NCBI RefSeq assembly: GCF_003473545.1
Contig: NZ_QUCM01000006.1
Coordinates: forward strand, 132,159-196,158
Length of the DNA: 64,000 bases
Source of the DNA: Clostridium sp. AM22-11AC
GTDB lineage: Bacteria; Bacillota; Clostridia; Lachnospirales; Lachnospiraceae
Direction of reading: 5' to 3'
Position 1 is the first letter of the stretch. Each line of letters opens with the position of its first letter. The position numbers and the translations under genes were made by a program. Below are positions 63,006 through 64,000 of the stretch, in pieces. The notes under the pieces were generated by a model. The model ran no database searches. It saw only the letters and a program-made list of their open reading frames with translations, and was not told the origin of the DNA.

Positions 63006-64000
63006 GATTGTTTACCTCCATAGTATCTGGCTCCTCTGGTTATGCCGTGTGGTTTTACTGCCTGAGATGATTCTGATCCGGTATCAGGTTCATCCTTTGC
63101 TGCAACCAATAGATTTTTGATACTTTTATAGCTGGGTTTACCGGAATAAGAGAGCGCCGTGGCGCAGGCCTGTTCCAGTTTTTCTGGCGAATGTTTTTCT
63201 GCCAGTTTCAATAATCCCATGCAGCTTCTGTAGGATTGCTGTTCAATTCTGCCGGAGGTAAGTATCGCATTGACAACCTTACTTGTGTTAATTCCAATCG
63301 AATCAGCCCACTTACGGAATCGGTCACCATTCCATTCCAGATATTTCTGGTGTTCCTGTGGCATATGTTCTGTCACTGTAGAATATTGACCGCTTCTTCC
63401 ATAGAGTCGTCTGTGGGAGGCAATACGATTGTGATTATAAAATATTTCAACCGTTGTATCTGTTATACGCACATCAACCTTATTTTTGATATACTGATAA
63501 GGCACGGAGTAGAACATTCTGTCTACTGCGATGTGATAGTTAAACTGGACGGTGGCTTGTTTCCACTCAGCCAGTTCAAAAGGTGTAGCAGGCAACGGAG
63601 CCAGTAATGGCATTTCTTCCCCAAGAAATAAACTGAGTCTGCTACATTCCTTTTTCTGGAATTTACGAGCATTGTAGGCATCCAGTTTTTCACGGATTGA
63701 GGCATTCAATTCTGCAAGAGAGAAAAACTGCTCATTGCGAAGGGCTGCTGTTATCCATGTGGATATCTTTCCTACTGCTCCCTCTACATTCGGTTTATCC
63801 TTGGGTTTCCGGACTCTGGCTGGAAGGATGGCAAGATTGTAATGTTCTGCCATCTCATGATAAGTTGTGTTTAAGGCAGTGTTGTACCAGTCACTCTTTT
63901 TATGATTCACTGCGGTTGTACAGTTATCAGAAACGAGCATAGGTGTGACACCGCCAAAGAAATCAAACATCTGGACATGAGCTTTGATCCAGTTGTCAGT
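63002..64000 (-). CDS. istA: IS21 transposase IstA (C-terminal part)
   Basis: The frame stays open to the window edge, reading TDNWIKAHVQMFDFFGGVTP before the first in-window Met. Two residues of the DDE catalytic triad are in view: Asp in PMLVSDNCTTAV and Glu in KPNVEGAVGKIS. Downstream is the IstA beta-barrel-like domain (FNYHIAVDRMFYSVPYQYI). The N-terminal HTH and first Asp are outside. No internal stop, so the element could be active. Confidence 0.93.
   Translation of the reverse strand, partial: TDNWIKAHVQMFDFFGGVTPMLVSDNCTTAVNHKKSDWYNTALNTTYHEMAEHYNLAILPARVRKPKDKPNVEGAVGKISTWITAALRNEQFFSLAELNASIREKLDAYNARKFQKKECSRLSLFLGEEMPLLAPLPATPFELAEWKQATVQFNYHIAVDRMFYSVPYQYIKNKVDVRITDTTVEIFYNHNRIASHRRLYGRSGQYSTVTEHMPQEHQKYLEWNGDRFRKWADSIGINTSKVVNAILTSGRIEQQSYRSCMGLLKLAEKHSPEKLEQACATALSYSGKPSYKSIKNLLVAAKDEPDTGSESSQAVKPHGITRGARYYGGKQS

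Larger units (their letters stand above)
62133..64000 (-). mobile_element. IS21-family insertion sequence (partial, runs off the edge)
   Basis: istA and istB overlap by 4 nt and carry the expected motifs. The visible terminus lies near 62133-62145, where the sequence starts TG; its exact base is not certain. Just inside the end is a block of nested GTGGC/GCCAC and GGCGGC/GCCGCC hairpins. The istA N-terminus and the other end are outside the window. Confidence 0.85.

Overview
The window looks like the chromosome of a spore-forming, low-to-mid GC anaerobe of the Clostridia, most likely a Lachnospiraceae member. Evidence: spoVAD-spoVAE behind a SigG-type promoter, a Rex redox repressor, the rex-acpS-nnr-alr-mazF order, a YesM/YesN-controlled sugar ABC operon without its own ATPase, MurE/MurF plus DapA/DapB, and a large FtsK/SpoIIIE. 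Most genes lie on the minus strand.

Layout. 1-4030: end of an integrated conjugative or plasmid-like element: short hydrophobic peptides, a ParR-like RHH protein and ParM-like actin, a Cys-rich protein, a hairpin-rich noncoding stretch of about 460 nt (candidate structured RNA or transfer/replication origin), and three genes carrying four copies of one small putative HTH domain. It stops at the 3' end of lysS. 4034-15595: lysS, greA, yebC, a MATE exporter, mazF, alr, nnr, acpS and rex, then a divergent ABC-F ATPase with a small membrane protein. 15760-24128: a sucrose/fructo-oligosaccharide locus (binding protein, GH32, two permeases) with a divergent YesM/YesN-type two-component system. 24189-29680: purA, a LysR regulator, purB and purF. 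29838-34173: two small exported proteins, dapB and dapA under a lysine riboswitch, a CobO-like protein and a two-OB-fold SSB-like protein. 34532-43122: Ca2+-type P-ATPase, typA, a YigZ-family protein and PBP1A, separated by intergenic repeats. 43229-47720: spoVAE/spoVAD, then a FeoA-like / GxxxG membrane protein / P1B-ATPase operon that resembles a ferrosome (fez) cluster. 47922-60836: class I amidotransferase, AEC transporter, eno, M18 aminopeptidase, murF, murE, fhs and ftsK. 61043-64000: an AT-rich accessory tail with a 52-aa ORF, a lipoprotein and an IS21-family element running off the edge.

The points most worth attention are: (1) the hairpin-rich noncoding region at about 2285-2745, with a possible pseudoknot; (2) two families of dispersed palindromic repeats whose copies differ by compensatory base changes, one copy sitting in the purB 5' leader; (3) the putative ferrosome operon, whose ATPase has SCALK in place of a CPx motif; (4) a perfect LexA-type palindrome just downstream of a strong ftsK promoter; (5) a 72-bp inverted repeat covering the purA promoter. 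Promoters, riboswitch and terminators were read by eye; family names come from motif recognition, and no database search was run.
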